From Margaritifera margaritifera (lineage: Eukaryota > Mollusca > Bivalvia > Unionida > Margaritiferidae), in assembly GCA_029931535.1 (NCBI GenBank), contig JAQPZY010001610.1, positions 558,001 to 622,000 of the forward strand: a DNA stretch of 64,000 bases, written 5' to 3'. Positions 60,001 to 64,000 of this stretch are shown piece by piece (position 1 is the first letter of the stretch; each line of letters starts with the position of its first letter). The notes under the pieces are model-generated. The model was not told the origin of the DNA and ran no database searches. It worked only from the letters and a program-made list of their open reading frames with translations. The translations under genes were made by a program, and so were the position numbers.

Positions 60001-60027
60001 AATCAGTTGAATCAGGAGTTAACTCAG
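29906..60027 (+). CDS. GOLGA1: Golgin-97 (GOLGA1), N-terminal part, eight coding exons
   Basis: Exons at 29906-30020, 35759-35868, 37821-37902, 44281-44355, 47912-48009, 54171-54299, 55829-55977 and 59916-60027 join in one frame for 290 codons, all with GT-AG introns. Golgin-97 is a coiled-coil tether on the trans-Golgi network, recruited by Arl1 through a C-terminal GRIP domain and capturing endosome-derived vesicles with its N-terminus (family knowledge). The protein begins MFAKLKEKI like vertebrate golgin-97, whose first residues hold the conserved vesicle-capture motif. Other signatures are KLETALEKQQD, the ELNEQYQVSRIKL stretch and TQELAKIKHM, each with a direct golgin-97 counterpart. 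From codon about 75 onward it is nearly continuous charged coiled coil. Vertebrate golgin-97 is about 770 residues, so more than half, including GRIP, lies beyond the window. Introns total about 29 kb and are filled with repeats. GOLGA4 shares a related N-terminus but fits less well. Confidence 0.9.
30021..30250. other. Start of GOLGA1 intron 1
   Basis: Donor at 30021. The 76-codon frame continuing from exon 1 to 30136 is intronic read-through. Nothing else is recognised before the 52-bp array. Confidence 0.5.
30252..31575. repeat. 52-bp minisatellite in GOLGA1 intron 1, about 25 copies
   Basis: The unit contains TGATCCTGCTTGTCCATTAT followed by 'gtgctgcatgcatgcttgagtaatttcatatg'. Full 52-bp units dominate from 30361 to 30830, a 48-bp variant lacking four bases dominates from 30840 to 31160, and diverged units occur at both edges. 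Every unit carries the palindrome GCATGCATGC or a variant. Cys-rich open frames in both directions are artefacts of the repeat. Confidence 0.95.
31580..32895. other. GOLGA1 intron 1, unique and dispersed-repeat sequence
   Basis: G-rich stretches at 31660-31760 and 32190-32340. A dispersed repeat with 'gacccctgggtaatgccttgggg' and 'ggcccctgggtctattctgaccc' at 31850-32040 has two inverted or repeated phrases. No exon seen. Confidence 0.4.
32898..34640. repeat. ~150-bp long-period tandem array in GOLGA1 intron 1
   Basis: About ten diverged units, each with the landmarks 'aggaatgtttcttaggacatgct', 'gtggctcccctagcaa', 'tggcttccatagcaacca' and 'gacttctctagaatggctaagcc' in the same order. Units differ by many substitutions, so the array is old. 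The first unit is entered through 'agctcacctggccataagggcaagtgagc', a phrase containing an imperfect inverted repeat. Confidence 0.8.
34704..34878 (+). mobile_element. tRNA-Lys-like SINE in GOLGA1 intron 1
   Basis: Diverged tRNA head ('acagtaactcagtagagg', 'gactcataatccaagggtcatg') followed by the tail 'gtgtccttgggaaaggcactt' and an A-rich end. The better preserved relative at 51048-51218 identifies the tRNA-Lys origin. The 68-codon frame through it is not a gene. Confidence 0.7.
34880..35480. other. GOLGA1 intron 1, no feature recognised
   Basis: A diverged duplication of a ~95-bp segment with 'tggcatgttttcatgcatatgta' is present at about 35205-35290 and 35300-35400. No exon seen. Confidence 0.4.
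35485..35692. mobile_element. MITE-like inverted-end element, copy 2
   Basis: Related to 24868-25050 but in the opposite orientation. It contains 'gtggtctttcaagacaggttttattgta' at the right, 'tgtcttgaacaaccaccc' at the left, and 'tatgacaggtcataa' inside. It ends about 66 bp before exon 2. Confidence 0.6.
35759..35868 (+). CDS. GOLGA1: GOLGA1 coding exon 2
   Basis: Acceptor CAACCAG|GG and donor TAT|GTAAGT. With the base carried from exon 1 it encodes 37 residues, GTPVQNPASKDKPLSDTDSG onward to QASDDAY. The Ser/Asp-rich composition matches the linker after the golgin-97 N-terminal motif. It ends in phase 0. Confidence 0.88.
35870..36630. other. GOLGA1 intron 2, left part
   Basis: A 77-codon frame at 36106-36339 has no recognised domain. 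No exon is needed here: exons 2 and 3 join in phase. Confidence 0.45.
36634..37513. mobile_element. Probable solo LTR in GOLGA1 intron 2
   Basis: An 880-bp segment starting TGTTACG and ending CGTAACA, a perfect 7-bp terminal inverted repeat with the TG...CA of LTRs. Flanking pentamers TTAAG and GTAAG differ at one base, consistent with an aged 5-bp target duplication. No internal coding sequence adjoins it. TATATATA-like sequence near 37000 could be its promoter. No second copy is in the window, so the call rests on the ends. Confidence 0.5.
37821..37902 (+). CDS. GOLGA1: GOLGA1 coding exon 3
   Basis: Acceptor TTATTTTTCAG|GCA and donor CTG|GTAAAA. Encodes ANASKEDLIAILTKRTEQCK and on to YEGKIS, then one base. 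It corresponds to the golgin-97 segment 'S.EDL...L.rR.EQ..k.E.k.s', where the coiled coil starts. Confidence 0.88.
38220..40187 (-). mobile_element. Mariner transposon with decayed transposase, in GOLGA1 intron 3
   Basis: Terminal inverted repeats (TGAGGGTATTTAAAATGTTC on the left; complement of the right end CGAGGGGTATTTGAAAAGTTC) with TA on both sides. Transposase on the minus strand is split. The catalytic Asp region (EKGDQSHFNEIATGDETWI) is at about 39530-39610. The HSPYSPDLAPGG-like motif is at about 38490-38540 with an altered Leu/stop. The C-terminal CVEMHGEYFEGWTDIL is at about 38285-38335. About 600 bp (38840-39450) between them is unaccounted for and may be an insertion. Many stops mark it as dead. 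Confidence 0.8.
39454..39690 (-). pseudogene. Mariner transposase, first catalytic region
   Basis: The open frame reads WVLHLLMAHQNEIQVEI, then a basic stretch, then GDQSHFNEIATGDETWI. The sequence order 'vp.lLt.eqK..R.ei...ll......gd...f..ivtgDEtWi' is diagnostic of mariner transposases, whose first catalytic Asp is in GDETW. After this motif the reading degenerates. Confidence 0.8.
40275..41055. repeat. 44-bp minisatellite in GOLGA1 intron 3, about 18 copies
   Basis: The unit contains GACCTGGATAATACAGTGTA and 'acaatgacccatctagatcagcag'. A shorter 36-bp variant lacks eight bases ('agatgacctgg' instead of 'agatcagcaggacctgg') and recurs at least five times. Most units contain ATCTAGAT. It starts about 90 bp beyond the mariner end. 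Confidence 0.95.
41060..41540. other. GOLGA1 intron 3, fragment of the double-hairpin MITE
   Basis: At about 41375-41435 'gcatagactctaatatattggtgcattatg' and 'gatgacaaatctg' resemble a highly decayed piece of the MITE hairpins. The rest holds nothing recognised. Confidence 0.35.
41540..43010. repeat. ~150-bp long-period tandem array in GOLGA1 intron 3
   Basis: About nine or ten diverged units with ordered landmarks 'ttatattgatgagaccttgaatgag', 'ttccagcattccatgaca', 'tacaggagttatgcccc', 'tgattgcccatcctcctga' and 'ttggatttcaaccaaat'. It is a different family from the intron 1 array but has similar length and age. Confidence 0.8.
43020..44275. other. GOLGA1 intron 3, right part
   Basis: A possible diverged SINE at about 43975-44105 ('ggtgggacaagtgggtaaagac', 'atgacaggcagtggggtaac'). 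Otherwise AT-rich sequence with no exon recognised. Confidence 0.35.
44281..44355 (+). CDS. GOLGA1: GOLGA1 coding exon 4
   Basis: Acceptor TTTTACATTAACAG|AA, donor GATG|GTGAGA. It completes a Glu codon and encodes YAAVIKEKNKSIEKLETALE then KQQD. Golgin-97 has 'YAEQV...K.KEKLEIALEKHQD' at this position. Coiled coil. The 82-codon frame starting at 44353 is intronic read-through. Confidence 0.9.
44398..44481. repeat. Three 28-bp tandem copies in GOLGA1 intron 4
   Basis: The unit ACAGGAATGGGATTTGGGGG followed by TTATTTT is repeated three times without change, 43 bp after the exon 4 donor. Confidence 0.95.
44490..45835. other. GOLGA1 intron 4, mostly unique sequence
   Basis: An AAT microsatellite at about 45350-45372. 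No exon or recognisable element. Confidence 0.4.
45842..46050 (+). repeat. Dispersed repeat with internal 20-bp tandem, intron 4
   Basis: Four copies of 'atttaatttcctggattggg' variants (45842-45925) lead into a segment ('ctattgtttccacagaaggatcattg', 'aatttatggtctgttg', 'aaatccaccaaaattggttcc') that is shared with 58845-58975 in intron 7. The tandem part has expanded from the repeat's own first 20 bp. Confidence 0.75.
46060..47090. other. GOLGA1 intron 4, no feature recognised
   Basis: AT-rich sequence without exon-like reading or repeats. Confidence 0.4.
47093..47721. mobile_element. Inverted-end element with amplified internal repeats, intron 4
   Basis: The left end GTGAAACTTCCCTAAACCGG is matched in inverted orientation by the right end ('gggacaggttatggaagtttcat'). 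The interior, from 47225, consists of diverged tandem phrases such as 'gggccaggttacagag' and 'aggtttcagagtgagagcag', which derive from the terminal motif. Open frames rich in Gly/Arg/Glu are artefacts. Structure is comparable to 24868-25050. Confidence 0.6.
47778..47818. repeat. TA microsatellite in GOLGA1 intron 4
   Basis: About twenty TA dinucleotides with one interruption, 94 bp upstream of exon 5. Confidence 0.95.
47912..48009 (+). CDS. GOLGA1: GOLGA1 coding exon 5
   Basis: Acceptor TTTTTGTTTAG|CA, donor CAG|GTATGT. It completes an Ala codon and encodes IAKRVQELNEQYQVSRIKLS then DEFKEELAKKDQ. Golgin-97 has 'MRKFQEQNE.FQ.NRAKM.E.L...LARKDQ' here, with the same KDQ ending. Ends in phase 0. 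Confidence 0.9.
48050..48400. repeat. Scattered CATATG/ACATGT words in GOLGA1 intron 5
   Basis: The stretch is dense in 'acatatg', 'cacatgtgttaa' and 'aacatatgtttgacatatg' words with irregular spacing. These are the building blocks of the 46-bp array 3.4 kb downstream in the same intron, so it may be a degenerate or ancestral part of that satellite. Confidence 0.5.
48400..49635. other. GOLGA1 intron 5, microsatellites and unique sequence
   Basis: CT and GA runs at about 48755-48772 and 48806-48826 and again near 49225-49292. Two opposing frames at 49194-49460 come from purine-rich and pyrimidine-rich DNA. No exon seen. Confidence 0.4.
49640..49915. repeat. Five 55-bp tandem copies in GOLGA1 intron 5
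   Basis: The unit contains TTTTTCCCTCATGTCATTCA, 'tatccgtaacatatgttactggatcagatcagtca'. Five copies are nearly identical. Each contains the perfect 14-bp palindrome GTAACATATGTTAC. Confidence 0.95.
50340..50880. repeat. Dispersed repeat, about 200-bp units (copy 2)
   Basis: Same family as 2270-2850: 'ggtcaaaggtcatggtcagtgtgactgaaagaa', 'actttgtggatggcc', 'ttggggtcagaaggtcaatgg'. About three units. Confidence 0.6.
51048..51218 (+). mobile_element. tRNA-Lys-derived SINE in GOLGA1 intron 5
   Basis: The first 66 bases are a recognisable lysine tRNA: TAGCTCAGTTGGTAGAG (A box), anticodon loop CTCTTAA with anticodon CTT, and GGTTCGATACC (B box). The acceptor-stem ends do not pair properly, so it is a SINE head and not a functional tRNA. 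The tail includes 'gtgtccttagaaaaggcacttagct' and ends in an A run. Confidence 0.85.
51225..51755. other. GOLGA1 intron 5, no feature recognised
   Basis: AT-rich sequence between the SINE and the 46-bp array. Confidence 0.4.
51760..53195. repeat. 46-bp AT-rich satellite in GOLGA1 intron 5, about 30 copies
   Basis: The unit contains AACATGTTAAACATGTGGTA and 'ctcaacatatatcaaatatatattgt'. Variants insert AT ('catatgtgg') or lose 'atat', giving 42-50-bp units. Each copy includes ACATGTTAAACATGT, an imperfect palindrome, and a TATATATT stretch. Edge units are diverged. Confidence 0.95.
53407..53539. mobile_element. hAT-type MITE with perfect 8-bp target duplication
   Basis: A 133-bp element begins CAGTGGTTCCCAAACTTTTT and ends GGTTTGGGAACCACTG; the outer 15 bases of the two ends are exact inverted repeats. 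TACTAGAT is duplicated exactly on both sides (53399-53406 and 53540-53547), the 8-bp signature of hAT insertion. CAGTGGTTCCCAAAC-type ends are known from Charlie-like hAT families. No coding capacity. Confidence 0.95.
53550..54165. other. GOLGA1 intron 5, right end
   Basis: Nothing recognised before the exon 6 acceptor. Confidence 0.4.
54171..54299 (+). CDS. GOLGA1: GOLGA1 coding exon 6
   Basis: Acceptor TTGATGCCAG|GG, donor ATG|GTAAGT. 43 codons, GIQELIERLSKAKEEKEKLF through to GFATQELAKIKHM, in phase 0 at both ends. Golgin-97 has 'ELEGFQQQELSKIKHM' at the same place. A symmetric exon of this kind could be duplicated or skipped without changing frame, and decayed copies are present in the following intron. 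Confidence 0.92.
54634..55450 (+). pseudogene. Ladder of five decayed exon-6 copies in GOLGA1 intron 6
   Basis: Copies lie at about 54634-54712, 54841-54942, 55029-55090, 55179-55246 and 55329-55392. Each retains parts of exon 6 in order, most visibly the end encoding 'Q E L A K I K H M': GTTGGCCAAAGCTAAACG, GTTGACCAAAGTCAAGCATATG-like, GTAGGTGAAAGTCAAAAATTC, ATGGCTGAAGTCAAACACATG-like and ATGGCTGAAGTGAAAAG. Most are followed by diverged forms of the first 80 bp of intron 6 ('atttaa.gaaaact...caggattttgtgaa'), so the duplicated unit was exon plus flanking intron. None retains a perfect donor or an obvious acceptor, and stops occur in several. Confidence 0.7.
55829..55977 (+). CDS. GOLGA1: GOLGA1 coding exon 7
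   Basis: Acceptor ATATTTTCAG|CTG, donor GAGAG|GTGAGA. Encodes LLNTQEELSKCKDLLSSKEK on to LKETESE plus two bases: a charged heptad coiled coil. Golgin-97 continues after IKHM with 'LLKKEESL.K.E.EL' in the same register. The methionine at 55757 upstream is intronic. Confidence 0.88.
56173..57856 (-). mobile_element. hAT-like transposon copy B in GOLGA1 intron 7
   Basis: The most complete of three copies, in opposite orientation to the host gene. The left end ('ttttttcatccacttgta', 'acttgtcccacctaccttttcacttgtccc') and the right end ('gacatcaggctatgggattt') match copy A at 21507-22745. The terminal CAGGGCTGAGC motif has decayed at both ends. It holds the transposase fragments at 56338-56978. 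Confidence 0.7.
56338..56978 (-). pseudogene. hAT-family transposase N-terminal half (ZNF862/C17orf113-like type)
   Basis: Two overlapping frames. The upstream one (56978-56721) has FSHIGSAIYPG and KMFCIYCKQHPKLAQVG, the TTF-type zinc-finger region, then SGNHKAC. The downstream one (56640-56338) has YGKPFSDMEMLCALQEKN, a helical linker, and FLSILVDGNTDSTISKQEI with YIRYLDDGK, the start of the RNase H-like fold with its first catalytic Asp. A frameshift separates them, and the rest of the catalytic domain and the dimerisation region are absent, so it is inactive. Confidence 0.75.
57935..58765. repeat. 49-bp minisatellite in GOLGA1 intron 7, about 17 copies
   Basis: The unit contains GTGTTTGTAATGACAAGATC and 'tctctccacatgcttgcatctttgacaag'. 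Two sub-types alternate irregularly: 'ccacatgcttgcatc' and 'ccacttgtttaaatc'. A one-base-shorter variant ('gtgttgtaataacaag') recurs. It starts about 80 bp from the end of hAT copy B. Long minus-strand frames through it are artefacts of the 49-bp period cycling through all frames without stops. Confidence 0.95.
58790..58985 (+). repeat. Dispersed repeat shared with intron 4
   Basis: Matches 45905-46035 with phrases 'ttattgtttccatggaaatatcattg', 'aaatttatggtttgtgataacc' and 'aaatccacaaaaactggttcc'. It contains no coding sequence. Confidence 0.7.
58990..59910. other. GOLGA1 intron 7, right end
   Basis: No feature recognised before the exon 8 acceptor. Confidence 0.4.
59916..60027 (+). CDS. GOLGA1: GOLGA1 coding exon 8
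   Basis: Acceptor CCTTTCACAG|G, donor CTCAG|GTAATT. It completes an Arg codon and encodes GKLREQCSAHSALITRLTRE through VNQLNQELTQ, a coiled coil, ending in phase 0. The last exon in the window; none of the following 4 kb reads as golgin coiled coil. Its 3' end and donor are duplicated downstream. Confidence 0.85.
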
Positions 60028-60049
60028 GTAATTATGATAGTAATAAAAG

Positions 60050-61705
60050 GGCTTTGGAACACATGGCTGCTGTAATAACTCTTATACCACTACAAGTCAG
60101 TCAGTTGAATTGGAGTTATCTCAGGTAATTATCACTGTGACAGTAATAAAAGGGCTGTAGAACACATGACTGTCTGTAATAACTTTTATTCCAATATGTG
60201 TCAATCAATTGAATAAGGAGTTAACTCCAGTAATTATCATAGTAATAATAGGACTCTGGAACACATGGCTGGCTGTGAAAACTATTATCATGAACACATG
60301 GCTGGCTGTAATAACCCTTATGTAGAACACATGGCTGGCTATAAAAACTTTTATCTAGAACATATGGCTAACTGTAATAACTCCTATCTAGAACACATGT
60401 CTGACTGTAATTACTCCTATCTAGAACACATGACTGACTGTAACAACTCCTATCTAGAACACATGGCTGGCTGTAACAACTTTTATCTAGAACACATGGC
60501 TGACTGTAACAACTCCTATCTAGAACATATAGCTGACTGTAATAACACATGGCTGACTGTAATAACTCCTATCTAGAACACATGACTGACTGTAATAATT
60601 CCTATGTAAAACACATGGCTGACTGTAATAACTCCTATCTAGAACACATGGCTGACTGTAATTACCCTTATGTAGAACACATGGCAGGCTGTAAACAACT
60701 CCTATCTAGAACACATGGCTGACTGTAATAACTCCTATGTAGAACACATGGCTGGCTGTAACAACTCCTATCTAGAACACATGGCTGACTGTAATAACTC
60801 CTATCTAGAACACATAACTAGCTGTAATAACTCCTATCTAGAACACATGGCTGACTGTAATAATTCCTATGTAAAACACATGGCTGACTGTAATAACTCC
60901 TATCTAGAACACATGGCTGACTGTAATTACCCTTATGTAGAACACATGGCTGGCTGTAATGACTCCTGTCTAGAACACATGGCTGACTGTAATAACTCCT
61001 ATCTAGAACACATGGTTGGCTGTAATAACCCTTATGTAGAACACATGGCTGGCTGTAAAAACTTTTATCTAGAACACATGGCTGTCTGTAATAACTCCTA
61101 TATATAACACATGCTTGACTGACTAATAACTCCTATCTAGAACACATGGCTGACTGTAATAACTCCTATCTAGAACACATGTTGGCTGTAATAACCCTTA
61201 TGTAGAACACATGGCTGGCTGTAAAAACTTTTATCTAGAACACATGGCTGTCTGTAATAACTCCTATATATAACACATGCTTGACTGACTAATAACTCCT
61301 ATCTAGAACACATGGCTAACTGTAATAACTCCTATCTAGAACACATGACTGTAATAACTCCTATGTAAAACATGTGGTTTTCTGTAACAAAAACTTTTAT
61401 CTAGAACACATGACTGACTGTAATAACTCATATAGTATACTGGCTGGCTGTTAAAGCTTTTATCTAGAACACATGGCTGGCTGTATTAACTCTTATCTAC
61501 AACACATGGCTGGCTGTAATAACCCATATGTAGAACACATGGTTGGCTGTACAAACTTTTATCTAGGACACATGGCTGACTGTATTAACTCTCATCTAGA
61601 ACACATGGTTGGCTGTTCAAACTTTTATCTAGAATATGTAATGACTAATCTAGAACACAGGGCTGTATGAACTCTTATCCAGAACACATGGCTGACTGTA
61701 ATAAT
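60050..61705. repeat. 33-bp minisatellite in GOLGA1 intron 8, roughly 45-50 copies
   Basis: The unit contains GAACACATGGCTGACTGTAA and 'taactcctatcta'. The 33-bp period keeps frame and gives a repeated 11-residue peptide (EHMADCNNSYL and variants) over more than 100 codons in several runs, with Gly/Asp and Phe/Ser-type variants, but there is no reason to think it is translated. Larger blocks are also duplicated, for example 60610-60700 and 60870-60955, and 61000-61140 and 61165-61300. Confidence 0.95.
60095..60235 (+). pseudogene. Two partial copies of the exon 8 3' end
   Basis: At 60095-60124, CAGTTGAATTGGAGTTATCT leads into CAG|GTAATTATCA and 'cagtaataaaagggct', matching the exon 8 end, donor and first intron bases. 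At about 60197-60230 a second copy reads 'caatcaattgaataaggagttaactcc' followed by AGTAATTATC, in which the donor GT is lost. Each copy is followed by the 'aacacatgg' sequence that starts the 33-bp array. Confidence 0.85.
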
Positions 61706-61709
61706 TAAT

Positions 61710-62940
61710 GCTAATATGAGCGCATACAAATTATGTTGAAAATGTTGGTGTGAATCTTCTTCTTTTGGTCTAAGGGCAATCATGGAAATGCACCAAAATG
61801 TGTGCCAAAAATATGTATATTTTAGTCAACTTAAAAAATGCACTTGCAAGGACTGGATGAATTTAAGAGTGCGAGTATGAATGGCTGAATGACGGAATAG
61901 ATGAACCTGAAAAGAAGAAAATAATTTTATAACAATAATAAATCTTTTTTGACAAAAAAGAAATTCTTTGTATGTAGTCAGCCTTGTCATCATTCAGACC
62001 AAAATAGCATAATTTACCGTTCTTTAGCACCAACAAAACTTTCTTACTTTAATAAAAGTCTTCAGTTTATTCCATATGTATAGAAGGCTTTTTAATCATT
62101 TAGAAAAGTGCTAAAAGTCACCTGTCCACCTCGGTGGAAGTCAGACAACATTAATCCTCCCATGGATTGAGGAATTGGTGCTAAGTCTTTTTCTAGATCT
62201 CGTTAAACTGGTATCCATTTGTGTCTTTTCACCATTTGACTGATTCTGGGGAGTTTTCTCACACTGAGAAGTATATTCCAGCTATATTTCTGTCAATTTA
62301 TTGCTCTGACTTCATCATAGACAAATATTGCACACTTCATTTGTCTAACTTTGTCATATGATAAGTGTGTCTGCCCTACTGTCCATAGTACTTTAGTCAG
62401 TTCAACTACAGTACTTGACTTTATCTATGAATTCTGTTAAACAATTGTCTGTTATTACATGCATGTAATTTGCATTGGCATATTTTGGTTATCATTAGCA
62501 TCCTCTTTACAGCAAGTTTAACATGACACTTGATTGATTTCACATGTGAATGCCATTGTTTTGCTTTCTGTTTTATATATTTACATATGTCAGTACAGTG
62601 GGCAAAATTAAGTGCATGGGGTGTAAACATCTCTAGCTAGAACTGTTGTCAACAACCCTACCTGTATATGTATTATATGGGATGCAATTCAGGTCATGCA
62701 TGTCATATATACTCAGACTGGCCTGAGACGTTATCTGCAACCATCATTACTTCTTGGTACGAGTAATGAGAGAGTGAGGAACACATGATCAAGGATGTGG
62801 ACTCCATTAGATTTCTTGCTGATGATGCCTCTGTTGATATCTCACTTACTGTCACCTAAGGGAGTTCATATTTTAAGAAAAGTATTGTGGGTCAAGACTG
62901 ACATAGTATAGTGACCCATCCGGACCAGTAGTAGATATAC
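61710..62940. other. GOLGA1 intron 8, no feature recognised
   Basis: AT-rich unique sequence. No splice-bounded coiled-coil reading was found. Confidence 0.4.
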
Positions 62941-62944
62941 AATC

Positions 62945-63495
62945 AATACAGATGTACCCTGGTACTAGCTGTGGTGATCATTCCCGAGATAGCTCATACC
63001 AAAACTTGGACAGCAAATGCCACATGACTGCAGATGACACCAGTGGTGGGAGTCTCAACCTACACCTTCCAGTACCAGGTACATTGATTGATTTTCCAGG
63101 TTCACCCATTCCTGGCTTCAAGTCACAGATAGTGCCCAGGCACCTGGACATTACAGTTCCAACACTGACTCTGACCTGGACTCCAATTATATTAGGTATT
63201 CGGCACAGGAATTGGCTACATTGATCGATTTTCCTGGTATAGTCATTTCTGGCTTAAAGACAGAGATAATTTATAGGTAGCTGGCTATTCCAGTCCCAGC
63301 ACCAGTTCTGACTGGAACACAAATCATATCAAGTGTTTGGCACCTGAATCTGGTATGTTGATCATTTCTTAGTACACCCATTCCTGACTTTAAGACACAG
63401 ATAGTGCTCTATATATGGTAATGTCAGTTCCAGCACCCTGAAACCAAGTATATTAAGCACATCTGGCACTGGAATTGGTGAACCATTTCATACTA
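62945..63495. repeat. ~135-bp tandem units in GOLGA1 intron 8
   Basis: Three to four diverged units share 'cccattcctggctt', 'aagtcacagatagtgc', 'cagttccagcac' and 'ggcacaggaattgg' in order. The 90-codon frame at 62952-63224 lies within it and is not supported as a gene. Confidence 0.65.
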
Positions 63496-64000
63496 CCTAG
63501 TATCGGACCCATGGAAGTATAGCAGACCAGCACTGGACAGTTCCATCACTGGTTCTGGCTCCATCTTGACCAGTACTGGCTATAGAGATGCACTTTTCTC
63601 AGGTGCCCTGTACCAGCCCTGGACCACTGGGGGTACACATAGTGAATACCTGGAGATAACTGTGTCCCAACACAGACAGAATCCCAGCATTTGCTCACTG
63701 TCCCACAAGCCTGTATCACCAAGCCAGTCACTGCAGTGTGTATGGACTTGAAGTCCTTCCTCGACACGCAACTGCTTAAAAAATGTCACACCAATAGGAC
63801 CTATGTTTGACTCGGTTTCCATGGCTTTATTTTAAACAATCTGAACATAGCCTAAACCAATTCATTAAGAACTCCGCTGACACTCAGGCTTGAAGTCAGT
63901 CTCTCATATAGCTCATATGATAACAGAGCGGCTCAATACTCACTTAACTAATACCACAGCTGCATCTGTTAATCTCCGCCTGATGGAAAGAGATGCATTT
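63495..64000. other. GOLGA1 intron 8, right edge of window
   Basis: Opposing short frames at 63546-63822 overlap each other and show no domain. They may be the decayed end of the preceding repeat family, since 'tggacagttccatcactggttctgg' resembles its units. Confidence 0.35.

Noticed and set aside
60265..61107. Long frames encoding an 11-residue EHMADCNNSYL-type repeat
   Set aside because: The 33-bp array is intronic to the golgin gene, derives from intron sequence after exon 8, and has no splice sites that would include it in frame.
62952..63822. Next golgin exons or a separate gene at the right edge
   Set aside because: The readings are not coiled coil, overlap on both strands and lie in diverged ~135-bp tandem units.

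Overview
The window looks like a piece of a bivalve mollusc nuclear genome. It is AT-rich, has long introns and no bacterial operon features, and is packed with decayed transposons, tRNA-derived SINEs and tandem-repeat arrays. The bivalve assignment is inferred from the style of the repeats; no single sequence proves it.

Two host genes are recognisable. On the minus strand, 11672-12754 encodes a 360-residue FKBPL-like protein (degenerate FKBP fold followed by tetratricopeptide repeats) in one uninterrupted coding exon, with a likely 5' UTR splice acceptor just upstream. On the plus strand, eight coding exons from 29906 to 60027 make the N-terminal 290 codons of a golgin-97 (GOLGA1) orthologue. 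All eight join in frame with GT-AG borders, and the gene runs off the right edge before its GRIP domain.

Left third (1-29.9 kb): unrecognised minus-strand open segments (1-1.7 kb); the 5' end of a minus-strand LTR retrotransposon (3.7-4.7 kb); a decayed Ty3/Gypsy pol region (6.8-10.1 kb) whose reverse transcriptase carries eight 35-bp tandem copies; FKBPL; a near-identical 78-bp array (13.9-14.4 kb); LINE pieces; a TIR transposon at 16.7-17.5 kb; a piggyBac-like candidate (18.5-20.1 kb); and two inverted hAT copies (21.5-23.9 kb). A double-hairpin MITE occurs three times, once inside a LINE.

Right part (29.9-64 kb): GOLGA1. Most of its introns contain a tandem family of their own (52-bp, ~150-bp, 44-bp, 55-bp, 46-bp, 49-bp and 33-bp units) plus a solo LTR, a mariner, SINEs, MITEs and a hAT copy. 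Two observations stand out. Intron 6 holds a ladder of five decayed copies of exon 6 with flanking intron. The 33-bp minisatellite after exon 8 grows out of a triplication of that exon's 3' end and its splice donor. The two host genes have no evident functional link: golgin-97 is a trans-Golgi tether and FKBPL is a cochaperone-type protein. The main theme of the window is local tandem amplification of whatever sequence was already there, including exon borders and transposon coding sequence.
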